NCBI GenBank assembly: GCA_002900995.3
Contig: CM035311.1
Coordinates: forward strand, 3,162,001-3,226,000
From: Ganoderma boninense
Lineage: Eukaryota > Basidiomycota > Agaricomycetes > Polyporales > Polyporaceae
Direction: 5' to 3'
Length of the DNA: 64,000 nucleotides
Below the pieces are notes generated by a model. That model did not search any database. It was not told the origin of the DNA and saw nothing but the letters and a program-made list of their open reading frames with translations. The first letter of the stretch is position 1. Each line of letters starts with the position of its first letter. The position numbers were made by a program, and so were the translations under genes. Positions 11,466 through 23,725 of this stretch are shown piece by piece.

Positions 11466-12394
11466 ATGTCTTGCATTCTCAAGCCCACCATGCCCACCTC
11501 CTGCTCCTCTGAGCTCTTCGGTATGCTCGCTCCCTTCCTACTCCTGAATCCCTACTAACCAACGGCATGTCTTCCGTAGTGGCTTGCCCCACAATGATCA
11601 GTAAGCATCCACGCGGCGACGGATCACGACAAGATTCTGACATTGCGAAACCTAGACGTGCACGAATGGCTCATGATCCACCACGCGATCGCGAGCAACA
11701 GCGACTGCGGCGCACGCAAGTACCACGTCTTCGCCGTCGCCGAGTACCCGATCTTCGGCACCAAGAGTCAATATCTCAACGCCAACATCGGCATTCCCCT
11801 CGGCCCTCTCTCCGTCGAGGTACACTCATCCTCATCTTCAGAGATCCCCTTCTGATCATCCGCTTGCAGTTCGCCGGCAAGATCGACCTCCGCGAGTGCG
11901 CTCCGCGCCTCTCTCAGATCACCCTCAACGTCAAGTACCCGCTCCTCGCCTCCGTCAAAGCCGGCACGTACAAGGGCGACCTGCACTGCGGCTGCGGCAT
12001 CAACATGGCCATCGGCGTGCCCGAGATCTACGGCACAGTCCGGTTCTGGGTGCAGGGCGGCGACGCGTGCCACCCGGCAGAGTGGCTGTGGGTCGAGTTC
12101 GACCTGCACGTCTTCGACGAGGAGTACAAGGGCAAGTTCGCCCTCCTTCCCATCCCGTGAGTCCCAGTTTTCCCCTACTAGTAGTGCTCCAAGGTTCCAC
12201 ATGCACATGCTGACACGTCTTTTCCTAGCCACTGGTTCCCGTCGCCCGACAAGCTGATCGAGCCCGCGGGCAACCCCAAGGCCATCGCGGCCATCGCGTC
12301 GCCGTCCATCAGCGTCCACAACGAGACCAACAACGTCACCAACATCCTCGCGCCTACGGCCGCTATCGCTGCCGTCGTCCCCGAGTCCGAGTGA
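11466..12394 (+). CDS. Array paralogue copy 3, unknown family
   Basis: Exons 11466-11520, 11580-11600, 11656-11819, 11870-12156 and 12229-12394 give 230 residues. All family landmarks are present: MSCILKPTMPT start, ACPTMI microexon, HEWLMIHH, YHVFAVAEYPIF, NIGIPLGPLSVE, LNVKYPLLASVKAGTYKGDL, GVPEIYGTVRFW, LWVEFDLHVF, EYKGKF and SVHNETNNVTNI, ending ESE. It is almost a twin of copy 4 in the core (GDLHCGCGINMAIG shared), consistent with a recent duplication. No signal peptide or membrane segment is visible. Function unknown. Confidence 0.86.
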
Positions 12395-15300
12395 ACGCGG
12401 CCGGACGACGTACGACCCTCTCGCGCCTGGCTTCCGGGCCATACATAGTTTCGCGGGATCGGATCGGCCCAGTTAGGATCTCCCCGTTCTCAGTGCGGGA
12501 TGTGTCTCTGAAAATGTAGAACAAGAACATCCGTACATCGTTTTCCATACGCATCTCGATCTACTACTCTTCTAGTTCCATTACTCGTACTAATTCATTC
12601 CCGCTCGCACTCCGCGGCGTTGTGCGCTCCCTACTCTACTAGTCTGTCTCTCCTTGTCGTTCGTTTCCCTGAATGTTGGATCGGATCGTTTTCGTGCTCT
12701 AAGTATCCCGAATCACCGTACACTCGCTTAGTGCCTCTGCGTCTGCCCGCTCCCTATTACTTTACGCTTATCTGTTCTCCGCTCAAATTTCACTCTTTAA
12801 CACTGCGCAATGCCCTTCCTCGTCGTGCTCGCAGATCTCTAACCACGACATGAATGGAAAGCTCGAACTTCATTGGAACTTGCAAGCGGTGCCAAAGGTT
12901 CGGCCTGGCCCGGACAGGCCCGGACTTGGTTCGGCCGTCAGGGGCGCTAACAACTCCTGCTTTCCTCCGTCCACCTCCTCGCGCCGACGCTTCCTGCTGG
13001 ATTTTCTAATACATCGACCATACGCATGTTGGGTATATGTACATGCATCGAAACAGGACTTGCAATGATAGCCACAGAAGTCGGTATGATGTGGGTGAGT
13101 GCCGCCCCTTCAAAAGCAGCGTTCGATTGTCCCTCAGAACGATTTCATTTTTGCGAACCTTGTCGAGAATCGAAGCCAGGCTGATCGTCGTCGACGCGAG
13201 CGGCGTGGGTTTTGCACTCCTACAACTACGACATCCTCCTCTGTCTTTAAACATTTCAGATTATTTTGGCCATCTGCTTATGCGCTCATCGTAAATGTCT
13301 CCAGGTCAAACACGTCTGGCCTTAGGTGCGTCCTCTTCCTGTCCCGAAGTTGCAAGCGAGCGATCGTCTGAACTCACAAAGCGGTGCAGGGTCATGTAGT
13401 ACGCAGAGCCTTCTCGTCGACGTGACCGCCTCGCTTCTGCTGAAGATCGCGCCCGGCCTATCACACCCAGCAGTCACGGATGTAGCAGTCGCCGTGCTCA
13501 CGACGGGAGGAATGGACAACGTCATCATAACTGTTCAGCGGCCTTCTTCCAGATGAGATTGTGCGTACCCTTCCCTAGATCTCGTTTTGCGTCCATCACG
13601 TCTTGTGCATGTCGTCATAACTCATTTGCTTCCGGTCATCCCCATCCCCCGCACGCAAGCACGTGCATTGCCTTGGCCCCAGCCAACGCAGCTCTCCTTG
13701 GCCACCCTCCCCGCCTTACGCGACCTAATTTCGACCCTGACCCCCATTTTTAGCCTGGTTTTCGGCGTCATCCAGAATGCCTGTATCCTCGCATATTCTC
13801 TGGAGAGGGTGCTCATGAGTTCGCGCACGGCTGTCGTCAGGATACCCTCCGTCTCCGATTATCAACTCTCCGTTGCGGGGATTGAAGAAGACCTAGCTCT
13901 CCATAAAGATGCTAGAGCGCCTCCTCGGCGGGCTTGCGAAAACGATTGAAAGTTGAAGAGGGTGCGGCACTGTACTAAGAAGTGCAGTTCAGTGTTATCG
14001 AGAAGGTACGTACACGGCGGCGACCTCCTTCGACTTCCAGGCTGGTTTCTGGTCTGTCCTTGCACTAGGTAAGGTCCACCGGCTGATCATCTCGGTGCTC
14101 CCGGTTCCGGTCTTCAATGACCTGTCATTGTCTAAGCTCTGAAACGGGACCCTGCAGGACGGGCATATACGCCCCTGCTCGAGACTCGGGCCGCATCATC
14201 ATCTCACGCCGCATTCAGATGGTACACACTACAGGAAGTACTTATACTTCGTTCGTATCAGATGGGAAACTCTCGAGCGGGCCCTCCACTTAGTTGATTT
14301 TCCTGCTGGCAGCAAACACAGACCCGAATTTTTGGCTTTCTGCAATGAAAATGGACGGAATCCGCGGCCAAGTCGCCCCCGCTGGCAGACCACACAGGTT
14401 GATTTTGACCTACATGGTATGGCCCACCCAGCCTGGCGGAGCCTACGTTGACAGGTTACGGTGCCTTTCGGATGCGCAGATCCGAGTTCTCCAAGCTTGG
14501 CCATCGCCTCTACATGGATAGATCCATTCCTCGACGACACCGCAACACACGAGAACCCCGCGGCTGTGACCGGTCGCTTGACCGGCATTGGCGCTGGAGA
14601 GCAACCAGTTAATTACCATATGGGTCCATGTCCGATGACTGCGAGGTACGTTCATTGCATGCCTGCTTCCAAGTTGGACGTCATGCTTAGCATCAGTACC
14701 TAGGGCTTGACGCGAATTCCCACATTAATCGCACGAGCCTTGTCTGGGCCGTCCTGTTAGGACGGCACCGGGACGTGGACGTCCGGGACGAACAATGTCC
14801 GTCAGGAGTAGCAGACGTCGACAGCATCAACAACTTTCAGCAAGTGTAGATGTAGACGTATTCCATTTTCCCGTGGCATGATCGATGTCCTCCAAGGACT
14901 GGGGGTAATCATGGGGCCTCCGCTGGATTTTGGCCGGGACAGCGGTCCTCTGCAATGGGCCGCCGTATCGCCCGCCAGTGGGCGCACGCACACGGTGAGC
15001 CTTGATCTAGATGGACGGTGTCCGAATCCCACTATTCGGCGATATCGCCTCTACATGATATTATACAATTTGTTCTCAACAGATTTGCCTTAGACTTAGC
15101 GATTCCGGGCCCCGCGCCCTTCACCGAGAACCACGGACGCTGCGACATGAGCAGATCGCTTCTCCGTTCGGTTGAATTCCGCCCAATGATACTGTACCGT
15201 GTGTTCTCAAGGTGCCCGTCGATTCGAAGACTTGGTCAGATCCGAGTTTTGGGTATCATCTTCAGTTGGCAGGCTTTTTCAGCGCAGCGGTCTGAAGCGG

Positions 15301-15718
15301 CGTGTGTTGGCTACATCATCGGGGTACGTGATCCCGACTATTCTAAATTATGCCTCGCTCCGGAATGTACGGTGCTGATAAGTCGTTCCTCGCTAGATGC
15401 TTGCGATGCGAATGTATCCCTTGTGGCTATCCGACCCAGGTGAATCCATTCCGATTTCACAATAACGAGCCGGGTACTGCTCGTCACCCGTCGAACCTTG
15501 TGTGAGTTCCTGATCCACGCCAAATAGGGCCACGTCGTCCTCCTTGAAACTGGTTCCCGTACCCGGAGGTGCAGAGGAGCGGTACGTCAAGCAGGGAACA
15601 TTGACACACTGTCCTCGTCCAGTGCTGTGCATCGGAGGACCCCCTGCCGCTTCGGCGTGACTATGGGTATTGGCTAAGGCTACACGAGATGAGTGAACCA
15701 TGGACGCCCAGATCGTGC
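12395..15718. other. Array spacer 3, no supported gene
   Basis: Begins with the 3' flank (TGTCTCTGAAAATGTAGAA near 12500, CCGTACATCG near 12530). The stretch 12600-14200 has no counterpart I can align in the other spacers and may be an insertion or an unduplicated piece. Block C follows at 14460-14845 and the promoter-upstream block at about 15550-15615. No gene supported. Confidence 0.55.
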
Positions 15719-15725
15719 TATAAAA
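15719..15725 (+). promoter_or_regulatory. TATA box of array copy 4
   Basis: TATAAAA 137 bases before the ATG at 15856, followed by GGCGTCCGAGGTGCGACT and GAGGTTCTGCAGAACCC, matching the copy 3 leader. Confidence 0.75.
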
Positions 15726-15855
15726 GGCGTCCGAGGTGCGACTGAGGTTCTGCAGAACCCACCACCGGACTCTTCTCTAGCATCTCTCGAGCTCGCCACA
15801 GCTTCCACCGCACTCCTCACTCTTCGCTTTACACTCTCACCCCACATCGCCAGTC

Positions 15856-16788
15856 ATGTCTTGCATCCTCAAGCCCACCATGCCCACTTCCTGCTCTTCT
15901 GAGCTCTTCGGTATGCTTGCCCCTTCCCCACTCATGAATCCCTACTGACCAACGCCATGTCTTCCCTAGTGGCTTGCCCCACGATGATCAGTAAGCATCC
16001 ACACTTTGATAGTTCAGGACCCAACTCTAACCTTGGGATGCAGACGTTCATGAGTGGCTGATGATTCACCACACGATCGCGAGCAACAGCGACTGCGGCG
16101 CGCACAAGTACCACGTCTTCGCCGTCGCCGAGTACCCGATCTTCGGCAGCAAGAGCGAGTACATCAACACCAACATCGGCATTCCCCTCGGCCCTCTCTC
16201 TGTCGAGGTATGCTCCTGCTCATATTCATCGTCCTAGTTTGCTTCCTGACCGCCTGCTTGCAGTTCTCCGGGCAGATCGACGTCCGCAACTGCGCGACGC
16301 GCCTCTCCCAGATGACCCTCAACGTCAAGTACCCGCTCCTCGCCTCTGTCAAAGCCGGCACCTACAAGGGCGACCTGCACTGTGGCTGCGGGATCAACAT
16401 GGCCATTGGCGTCCCCGAGATCTACGGCACGGTCCGTTTCTGGGTACAGGGTGGCGACTCATGCCACCCGACCGAGTGGCTGTGGGTTGAGTTTGACCTG
16501 CACGTCTTCGACGTCGAGTACAAGGGCAAGTTCGCCGTGCTCCCCATCCCGTGAGCTCTAGCTTCCGCAATTCCGGTTCTCGAGGTCCCTGATTCTAACG
16601 CGTTTCTCGCCAGCCGCTGGTTCCCTTCGCCCGACAAGTTGATTGAGGGCGCGAGCAACCCCAAGGCCATCGCCGCCATCGCGTCGCCCTCCATCAGCGT
16701 CCACAACGAGACCAACAACATCACCAACATCGTCGCGCCTACGGTCGCTGTTGCTGCCGCTGTCCCTGTCCCCGTCGAGTCCGAGTAG
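15856..16788 (+). CDS. Array paralogue copy 4, unknown family
   Basis: Exons 15856-15910, 15970-15990, 16044-16207, 16264-16550 and 16614-16788 give 233 residues. Landmarks: MSCILKPTMPT, ACPTMI microexon, HEWLMIHH, KYHVFAVAEYPIFGSKSEY, IPLGPLSVE, VKYPLLASVKAGTYKGDL, GVPEIYGTVRFW, LWVEFDLHVFDVEYKGKF, SVHNETNNITNIVAP, ending ESE. Junction phases are identical to the other copies. Codon use is heavily C-ending. It is followed by the common 3' flank (TCTGAAAATGTAGAAAACCC near 16887-16906). It lies next to the P450 pair, but no functional link can be claimed from position alone. Confidence 0.86.
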
Positions 16789-17851
16789 ACCTAGGCAGTC
16801 GACGTTCCGCGCAGTCGCGGAGCGGCTGCTCTCGCCTTTGTCGACCGGCCTCGCGGGAATCGCTCGGACGTATTTCGGAATGTGTCTCTGAAAATGTAGA
16901 AAACCCATACATGCATTTCTTTCTCTGGACTCGTCTGTTTTTCCTTTCTCGCTTACTTGTGGTCCTGATTCCAGCAGTCGCTGTCTACAACCTCAGCGCC
17001 AGCTGTTCCTTGCCCTCACCATCATTTACATCTTCGCTCGGTCGTTCTTTACGATACTAGTCAACTCCCATCCTCGTTCGTCTCCGTGAATGTTGAGTTG
17101 GGCTCCTTATTCGTACTGTACCACTGACAGCTATATCGTTGCACGCTCGTACTAAGTATGCGTTTAGTCCTGTGGATTGCCCCTCTACCTTACGTTTGTG
17201 CGATGCCCGTCAATTGAAGCGATACACTCCTTTATTTATCTCGCAATCATCTCGTCTGCGCGTGGTCGTTTCACCTTCCGAAACTTTGAGTCGATAGTCC
17301 CAACCACTGGCACCCAGCTAAGAGCTTTAACTTCTTTGCTGAATAGGAATGCTCGCTAATAAGTGTCTCTGTGGACGTTTAGACAGCGAGCTGTTTGTCG
17401 CTCAACGTTGCTGCCCTCCGAGTCGTCGCTAGCCTGGTTGCTCACGCCACACAGCCGCCGAAGCCCAACCACCGCACGCATACTAGCCCAACCGCGTCCT
17501 ACAATTACTAGACTTCATCTGATTTACGCGAATGTATGACGGAGGACAGTAGCGATAGGTGGCGCTCGGCTATATACGCTTTCTCAATGGACAGCTCGAC
17601 GCGCGTGATCTCAGATGGGGACAACAAATCCGAATGGATACACTAGACGATGAAGCACACCATTATCGGCGTCGAGCACAAACGCTCTCTGGCACAGTTA
17701 CTGGATGCCGGTACTACCCATGTGCTCTCCCAACCAGGCGTCCAATATGTTCCGATCGTGGCTTCATCGTGTACTTGTGAACTTTTGGGTGCCTAGTGGA
17801 TGGACCTCACGTCAGTTATATGCAGATAGGACAAGAAAGATTAAACATCAC
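16789..17851. other. Intergenic, end of array to P450 A
   Basis: The array 3' flank ends near 16918. From about 17700 to 17820 the sequence resembles 21590-21700, the region downstream of P450 B (a CTTTTGGGTGCCTAG or CCTTCGGGTGCCTAG stretch in each), so the P450 duplication included its 3' flank. Nothing else recognised. Confidence 0.6.
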
Positions 17852-19818
17852 TTACGACACCATGCAGTGGTCCGATGCTTCCCTCTTTATGGGTATCGGT
17901 ACGCCATCCTCGTCAACGGGGGGACCGATTTCGAACGCCCAGAGAACAGTGGCGCACAAGATGAAAAGCACCGAGTCAGCGAAATGCCGGCCTGGGCAAA
18001 CCCTGCACAGGGAGGAGAGGAGCTGTTCGTGAGTGTGTAGCTGACAAGCAGAACAATCAGAGCATCGTACCGCCGGCCAAAGCCGAAAAGAACATCTGCG
18101 GGATCTCGTCCGTCGACGTCCACGTTCCCCGCTGGGTCCAGGAAACGCTCCGGCATGAACTCTTCGGGCTGAGCGTAAATTTCAGGATTGCGCAAGATAT
18201 CCCTGTTGAATCGGTCAGGCATATTCAAAATTTACACTGGACGACTATCGGTGAACGGACCAGACGTTCACAAACACGGACGTGTTGGCTGGAATGAGGT
18301 ACCCCTTGTACTCATCATCAGCCTGGATCCGGTGTGGGACCCCAATCGGGGTTGCAGGATGCCATCGTAGCAATTCTTTCACGATCGCCGTGATGTAGGG
18401 AAGCGATGGTCGGTCCGAGAAATCCGGCAGCCGATCGGTGCCCACCACTGCATCGAGTTCCTGTTGCGCCTTCTTCTGTATTTCTGGGTACATGGCCATG
18501 GCGAGGAAGAATGCCCCCGTCATGGCATTCGACTGGAGAGATTCATGAGCATCATCTGCCAATGGTACCGGTATGAATACCGCAAACGACTCACCGTGTC
18601 CGCCCCAGCTGGGTGAATGAAAAAAGACCGATGAGTGCCTAGACACTTATAAGAAGGTTCATCGCTCCACGCACCAACATACATCGTTGCTGCCACTTCC
18701 TTACACATCTTCTCAAGCTCTTCGTCCCCTTGTGATGCCGAATCCCCCAAGATTTGGCGAATCATTGGTCTCCTCGACGAGTCTACAGTCTGATTGCCAG
18801 GGTTATTTCAGCAACCGACGCTTATCGTCCAATCCAACGATAAATGGACTCACCGTAATTGACTTCGACCGCTCAAAGAGGTCCTCCACGGCCCTTGATA
18901 TGTGTCGCTTTGCGTCCGCCGCCCACTTCTTGAACCCGCCCCCAGGGAACCATGAAGGCAAGTAGCGCAAGGCTGGGAAGGCTTCGACAGGAAATCGACC
19001 AGGAATTACAATCTCCTCCCCGACATCCCCCATCTTCTCTATCATCTGGTAATATGTATCATGATGCTCCTGTATTTCGATGCCATAGATGCTTCCCATG
19101 ACGATCTTGGCAAAAGTGCTGTCAAGAGTGTAAGGAGTGCTAGTGAGTGCTCACACGACAACGGCATGCAAAGGAAAGAGACTGCGCACAATCTTATGTG
19201 AGAACCTAGCTCCTGCGGATCCTCCAGAATGAGTCGAAGCAAGTTCCGTGCCGCGTCCAAATAAAAGGGCTGGTACTGTGGAATGGCATCGGGAGCCATC
19301 GTCGGGTGCACGGTGCGACGGTGCTGCCGCCATCGCGAGCCGTAGTCCATCAGGACGAATAGCCACTCGTATCCGACCCTAGCTCAGAGATCAAAACACC
19401 CCTTAGGGATAACGGAGTTAACGTGTGACGTACAATTCGACCATGACTGAAGTCGGGCGATCGGAGGAGTTTGCCGATTTCTTGTCTAGCAGGTCGCGAG
19501 CAGCCTTGAGAGATCCTAGAACGATGGTATCTTGACCGAGGATGTTGAGATAGAGGACGTCGCCTGCCACGACATGTGCACATGAATGGTGCCGCATGCA
19601 CATCAGGAGTAGAAACACGCACCGAATTTCCTTGACATCGCCGCAAACTCGCGGCCAAGGTGCGTTCGAGGAAAATCGAGGATATTGCCGACAATAGGGA
19701 GAGGCGTGGGGCCGGGAGGGAGGCGAGCGTACTTCCTGCGTCGCCGGACAGCGTTCGTGAGCAAGACGAGTACGCCGAAGGCCACCCATGGCCACCACGT
19801 CGTCATATCGAAAGTCAT
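17852..19818 (-). CDS. Cytochrome P450 monooxygenase A
   Basis: Haem-thiolate monooxygenase, probably anchored in the ER membrane. Exons on the minus strand: 19818-19623, 19563-19434, 19378-19190, 19118-18854, 18789-18675, 18608-18595, 18532-18261, 18202-18071, 18002-17852, giving 487 residues. Visible: N-terminal hydrophobic anchor (WWPWVAFGVLVLLTNAV), proline hinge LPPGPTPLPIVGN, I-helix AGADT at about 299-303, K-helix ELLR at 356-359, PERF, and the haem loop FGFGRRVCPG with ligand Cys at about 440. All catalytic hallmarks are intact. The 14-nt exon encodes part of AGADT. The ATG at 19818 is the first in frame after an upstream run without ATG. The family resembles the large agaricomycete sets related to the CYP64 type; substrate unknown. 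Confidence 0.92.
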
Positions 19819-20668
19819 GCTAGGAAGATGGGAGGTCGAGGACAAGGCATACGCGTGGGCCGGGTTCGCATTCTGATTTCACTCTAAAGGAGTCCAGCCA
19901 TGTAGACGGTAAGATGGCGCAGGTATTTCGTCGACGGGTTCTAGTGCACGGTGGAGGGCAATCGGCGCACTTGAGCCGCAGAATCCCACACGCACAGTGG
20001 AGCCCCACCCTCAGCGAGCTATGGAGTCCATATCAATGTTCATAGGCGTCTTGACAGGGCTGATAAGTATGTGCGTCCGATGCCGTAAAGTCGTCTCGTC
20101 ACAGACGCTGCACACATGCCAATTCCGGGTCTGACCGTGCATCCTACCGTTGAGACTGTCAGATGATACCGGAAGGAAGAGTAGCGCAGATACACCTTCG
20201 ACGTGAGGCACTGGCAGGCTTGCCCGTGATCATGAGAGAACACGACTGACGCGTCAGGCATCAGAGATTTGAGCCCTCATCGAGAGCCGACTTGGAAACT
20301 TTGGACAGAAAGGTCGAGCGGTATTCTGGGGCCATAGCCGCCAGTGTGCATTTCACCGGGGTTGTCAATTATGCTTCAAGGAAGACGTCGCAGATGTATA
20401 AAGTCTGGGGAAATCCGCCATCCAAGTCATCAGCATTCTCACAAAGATCAGAGCGATGGGAAACGCACCCAGCATAAACGGATGCCAAGTTTCCCGGTGT
20501 ATCCTGGTGGCGCTGAATGGTCACAAGGATTGAAAGCCATGCTAGGTAGTTCTCATAACTGCTGATGAAAGCAACGTCACCGCTGCACAAAGTTCATCAT
20601 GGCGAAGACCACGTCATGTCCAAAGCTAAGCCGCAGATAGACACAGGTCTTCGGAAGAGAATCATCAA
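19819..20668. other. Intergenic upstream of P450 A
   Basis: Presumed 5' region of P450 A. No convincing TATA box or gene is seen; short open frames on both strands look random. Confidence 0.5.
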
Positions 20669-20930
20669 GCGACCTACAACTGTACCACGATTGAAGTTAG
20701 GCGATCGAAGTAGTTGACGGCATTTTCCTAAGTAACCTTCAGCGATCCCATGATGCCTGTGTCTTTCCCGAACATGTTGTGGGAAATGACGTCCCCTGCC
20801 AGCATGGCTGGACATCAGCCGCAACGCACCCAACCATTGAAAAAGGAAGGAAACATACCGTGTCCCTTCGTCATTCCCGCGAACTCCCGCCACAATGTGC
20901 CCACATAGGAGTGAATGGAGGACTGACGCC
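20669..20930 (-). pseudogene. Cytochrome P450 relic between A and B
   Basis: The minus strand matches the exon 1 to exon 2 junction of the flanking P450s. A WREFAGM piece corresponds to GREFAQM, followed by an intron-like gap with GTATG and CAG borders, then GDV, GIMGSLK and DRLTSIVVQL corresponding to GDV, IILGSLK and DRPTSVMVQL. A TAG stop interrupts the frame at 20728-20730 directly after the SLKVT stretch, and no later exons (I-helix, haem loop) remain nearby. It is a decayed third member of the tandem P450 cluster. Confidence 0.75.
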
Positions 20931-21705
20931 TGAGAAAAGCGACATATGTACTTACCACAATTACCCCCTCGAGGCTATAGGTATGCTTCCCACGACCTTC
21001 CCTTGCGTGCTGTTCACAACTCAAAAAATAAAGGTAATCCAACAGAGTTGTTGACGATTTCGTGACCACAAGCTCAGCTCATCGAAAGTGCTGGTAAGCT
21101 TGCCCGTGCATTGCAAGGACGGACCAAGAGAGTCAACAAGCGAAGCACCAGGGCGAGGACGCAGACGCAGTTGGTGTAAAATGGGAAGAAATCCCACTGT
21201 GATGGTCTTTCAGCAGCTAGTCGGGCACGACGTGCAGGGGCAATGGTGAGGTCGGTTAGTCTGCGAGCCTCGGCCCAGTCCCCTCGGCAAACCCGGGCCG
21301 CCCAACACTGGTCATGGGCCGCGCTCAGTCGACGGTATCATCGCGGCCAGCATGCTCGTCAACTTGGTCTTGCAGTCCAAAGTTGCCACCGACACATGTT
21401 CTCTTCAATTACTGTGAGGAAAAACGACCACAAAATCGCCTAGAACGTGGAATCCGCAGTGGATATTAGTCTAACGGCGCACGCAGGATGGATATGGGGT
21501 TCACTCGTCGTTTTACAGTATTTGAGACCATGACACCTACTACACCGATCTACTGCTCGTGCACCGTCTTCACCAGGTGTTCTACGTGTGCCGAGCGCGG
21601 CTTAACGGTGTAGTTGTGCACCTTCGGGTGCCTAGAACACGGACAACCGCCCCGCCATCAGCTGAATGTCCGCAGTGCAAGTGAGACGTGGAGTTCAAAC
21701 GACAC
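20931..21705. other. Intergenic between P450 relic and P450 B
   Basis: May contain further decayed N-terminal P450 sequence near 21100-21200, but I cannot align it with confidence. 21590-21700 resembles the 3' flank of P450 A. Confidence 0.45.
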
Positions 21706-23725
21706 TCACGACAATATGTACTGGTCCGACGCCTCTCGCTTCACCGGTATAGGCACACCATCCTCGCCAACGGGAGGTCCAATTTCTACCGCCGAGAGGA
21801 CAGACGCGCACAAGATGAACAGCGTCGAGTCAGCGAAATGCCGCCCGGGGCAAAACCTGCAAACGAAAGCCGGGAGGGGTGGGTACACGTAGTAAGTATA
21901 CAGCAATGAGGAACAGCCGGAATCAGCCTACCGGCGACCGAAGCCGAACGCGACGTCGGCGGGATCGCGTCCGCGGACGTCCACGTTCCCAGTCGAGTCG
22001 AGGAACCGTTCGGGGATGAATTCGTCTGGCTGGGGGTAAAGTTCCGGGTCTCGTAGGATATCCCTAGTAGGATGTAACAGATCAGCATATTCGTAGCACA
22101 ACCAAAAACAAAGAAAAAGGTGAACGCACCATATGTTCACAAAAATAATGGCACCGGCAGGAACGATATGGCCGTTATACTCGTCGTCGGCGAGAACCCG
22201 ATGTGGAACACCCATCGGGGTAGCAGGGTGCCATCGCAGCAACTCCTTCACGAGTGCAGAGACGTAGGGGAGGGACGGGCGGTCCGAGAAGTCCGGCAGG
22301 CGTTCGACGCCGACGACGGCGTCGAGCTCCTTTTGTGCCTTCTTCTGTGCTTCTGGGTAGAGGGCCATGGCGAGGAAGAAGGCGCGCATCATTATATTCG
22401 ACTGGAATTCCTAGGAACTGAGTATCGACGACTAGCGGTGTGGATGATGTTCGAGACTCACCGTGTCCGCCCCAGCTTTGTGGTCAAAGGAAAAAAAAAA
22501 AATTGGTGAGCAACTTGGACGCTGTTCGGAAGAGGACAAAATGGCGCTTCACCCACAAACATAGATCGTCGCCGCCACCTCCTTACACAGCTTCTCAAGC
22601 CCTCCGTCTCCCTGCCCTGCCGAATCTTCTTCCAGCATGCGGTGGATCATCGTCCTCTTCGACGGGTCTGCTGTCTGATCGCAAGGCATGCATTCCCTTC
22701 AGTGCACCGACACACGTTGCTCGAGCGAAGGCGAACTCACCGTCACGGACTCAGAGCTCTCGAAGAGAGCGTCGACGGTGTGCAACATATCCCGCTTGCC
22801 ATCCGCTGCCCACCTCTTGAAGCCACCGCCAGGAAACCAGGAGGGCAGGTAGCGCAATACGGGGAACGCTTCGACGGGGAACCGGCCGGGGATCACGATC
22901 TGCTCCGCGATGTCCGCCATCCTCTCGATCATGTGGTAGTGCCTGTCGCTGGGCTCCCGGATCTCAAGGCCATAGATGGCTCCTAGGACCATCGCGGCGA
23001 AGGTGCTGTCATGTATGGTAGGGCGCGCGCCGTGAGTAAGTACTAGGGAAGCGATACGAAATCAAAGAGGGATGGCGCACAACTTGATGTGAGAACCCAG
23101 GTTTTCGGGTTTCTGCAGCGCGAGTCGGATGAGGCTGCGCGCCGCGTCCAAGTGAAAGGCTTGGTACTGGGGGATGACATCTGGCGTCATGAGCGGGTGC
23201 ATGGCGCGGCGGTGCTGCCGCCATCGTGGCCCGTAGTTCATCAGGGGGAAGAACCAATCGTATCCGAGCCTAGGTAGCAGGTCAGTCAGCTTACCGCCAA
23301 GGAACAATGTCGGATAAGTAGCCACGTACAGTTGCACCATGACCGACGTCGGGCGGTCGGAGTAGTTTGCCGACCGCTTTTCTAGCAAGTCGCGAGCAGC
23401 CTTGAGCGAGCCCAGGATGATGGTGTCCTGACCGAGGACATCGAGGTACACAACGTCGCCTGTCCGCAGTGGCCGTCGTCAGGATGCTGCTCCATACACA
23501 TGACAGAAAGTAGGGAAACGCACCATACTTCTTCGCCATCTGCGCGAACTCGCGGCCAAGGTGTTTTCGAGGAAAGTCGAAGAGATTACCGACTACAGGA
23601 AGAGGAGCGGGGCCGGGCGGGAGTCGGGCATACTTCGTGCGTCGCTGATGAGCGATCGCGCTAGCGAGCAAGACCAGTATCGCGAAGACCACCCAGGGCC
23701 ACGCAGTTGTCACATAGAAAAGCAT
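21706..23725 (-). CDS. Cytochrome P450 monooxygenase B
   Basis: Tandem paralogue of P450 A with the same nine-exon plan: 23725-23524, 23459-23330, 23269-23081, 23005-22741, 22674-22557, 22475-22462, 22401-22130, 22063-21932, 21856-21706, giving 490 residues. Anchor AWPWVVFAILVLLASAI, hinge LPPGPAPLPVVGN, I-helix SGADT at about 302-306 (first Ala replaced by Ser), ELLR at about 359-362, PERF, and haem loop FGFGRRFCPG with Cys about 443. Internal exon lengths equal those of copy A except exon 5 (118 against 115 bases), which confirms both models. Likely a membrane-bound oxidase of secondary or xenobiotic metabolism; substrate unknown. Confidence 0.92.

Larger units (their letters stand above)
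1..16918 (+). repeat. Tandem gene array, at least five units
   Basis: Five head-to-tail copies of one gene plus flanks. TATA-to-TATA distances between complete units are 3856, 4472 and 4383 bases. Coding exons are strongly alike, and blocks of similarity remain in promoters, 3' flanks and spacers, so whole gene-plus-spacer units were duplicated, not just coding sequence. Spacers of units 3 and 4 resemble each other most (e.g. 9998-10415 against 14460-14845), and blocks in spacers 1 and 2 resemble each other, which suggests stepwise duplication. The array runs off the left edge, so the true copy number is unknown. Confidence 0.9.

Noticed and set aside
19403..19422. TAGGGATAAC near-match to a homing-endonuclease site inside a P450 intron
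   Set aside because: Only about half of such a recognition site matches, and no endonuclease gene or intron insertion is present; taken as chance.
22488..22501. Poly-A run that might mark a retrocopy or transposon insertion
   Set aside because: It lies inside the short intron before the P450 B microexon, without target-site duplication; it reads as a T-rich polypyrimidine tract on the coding strand.
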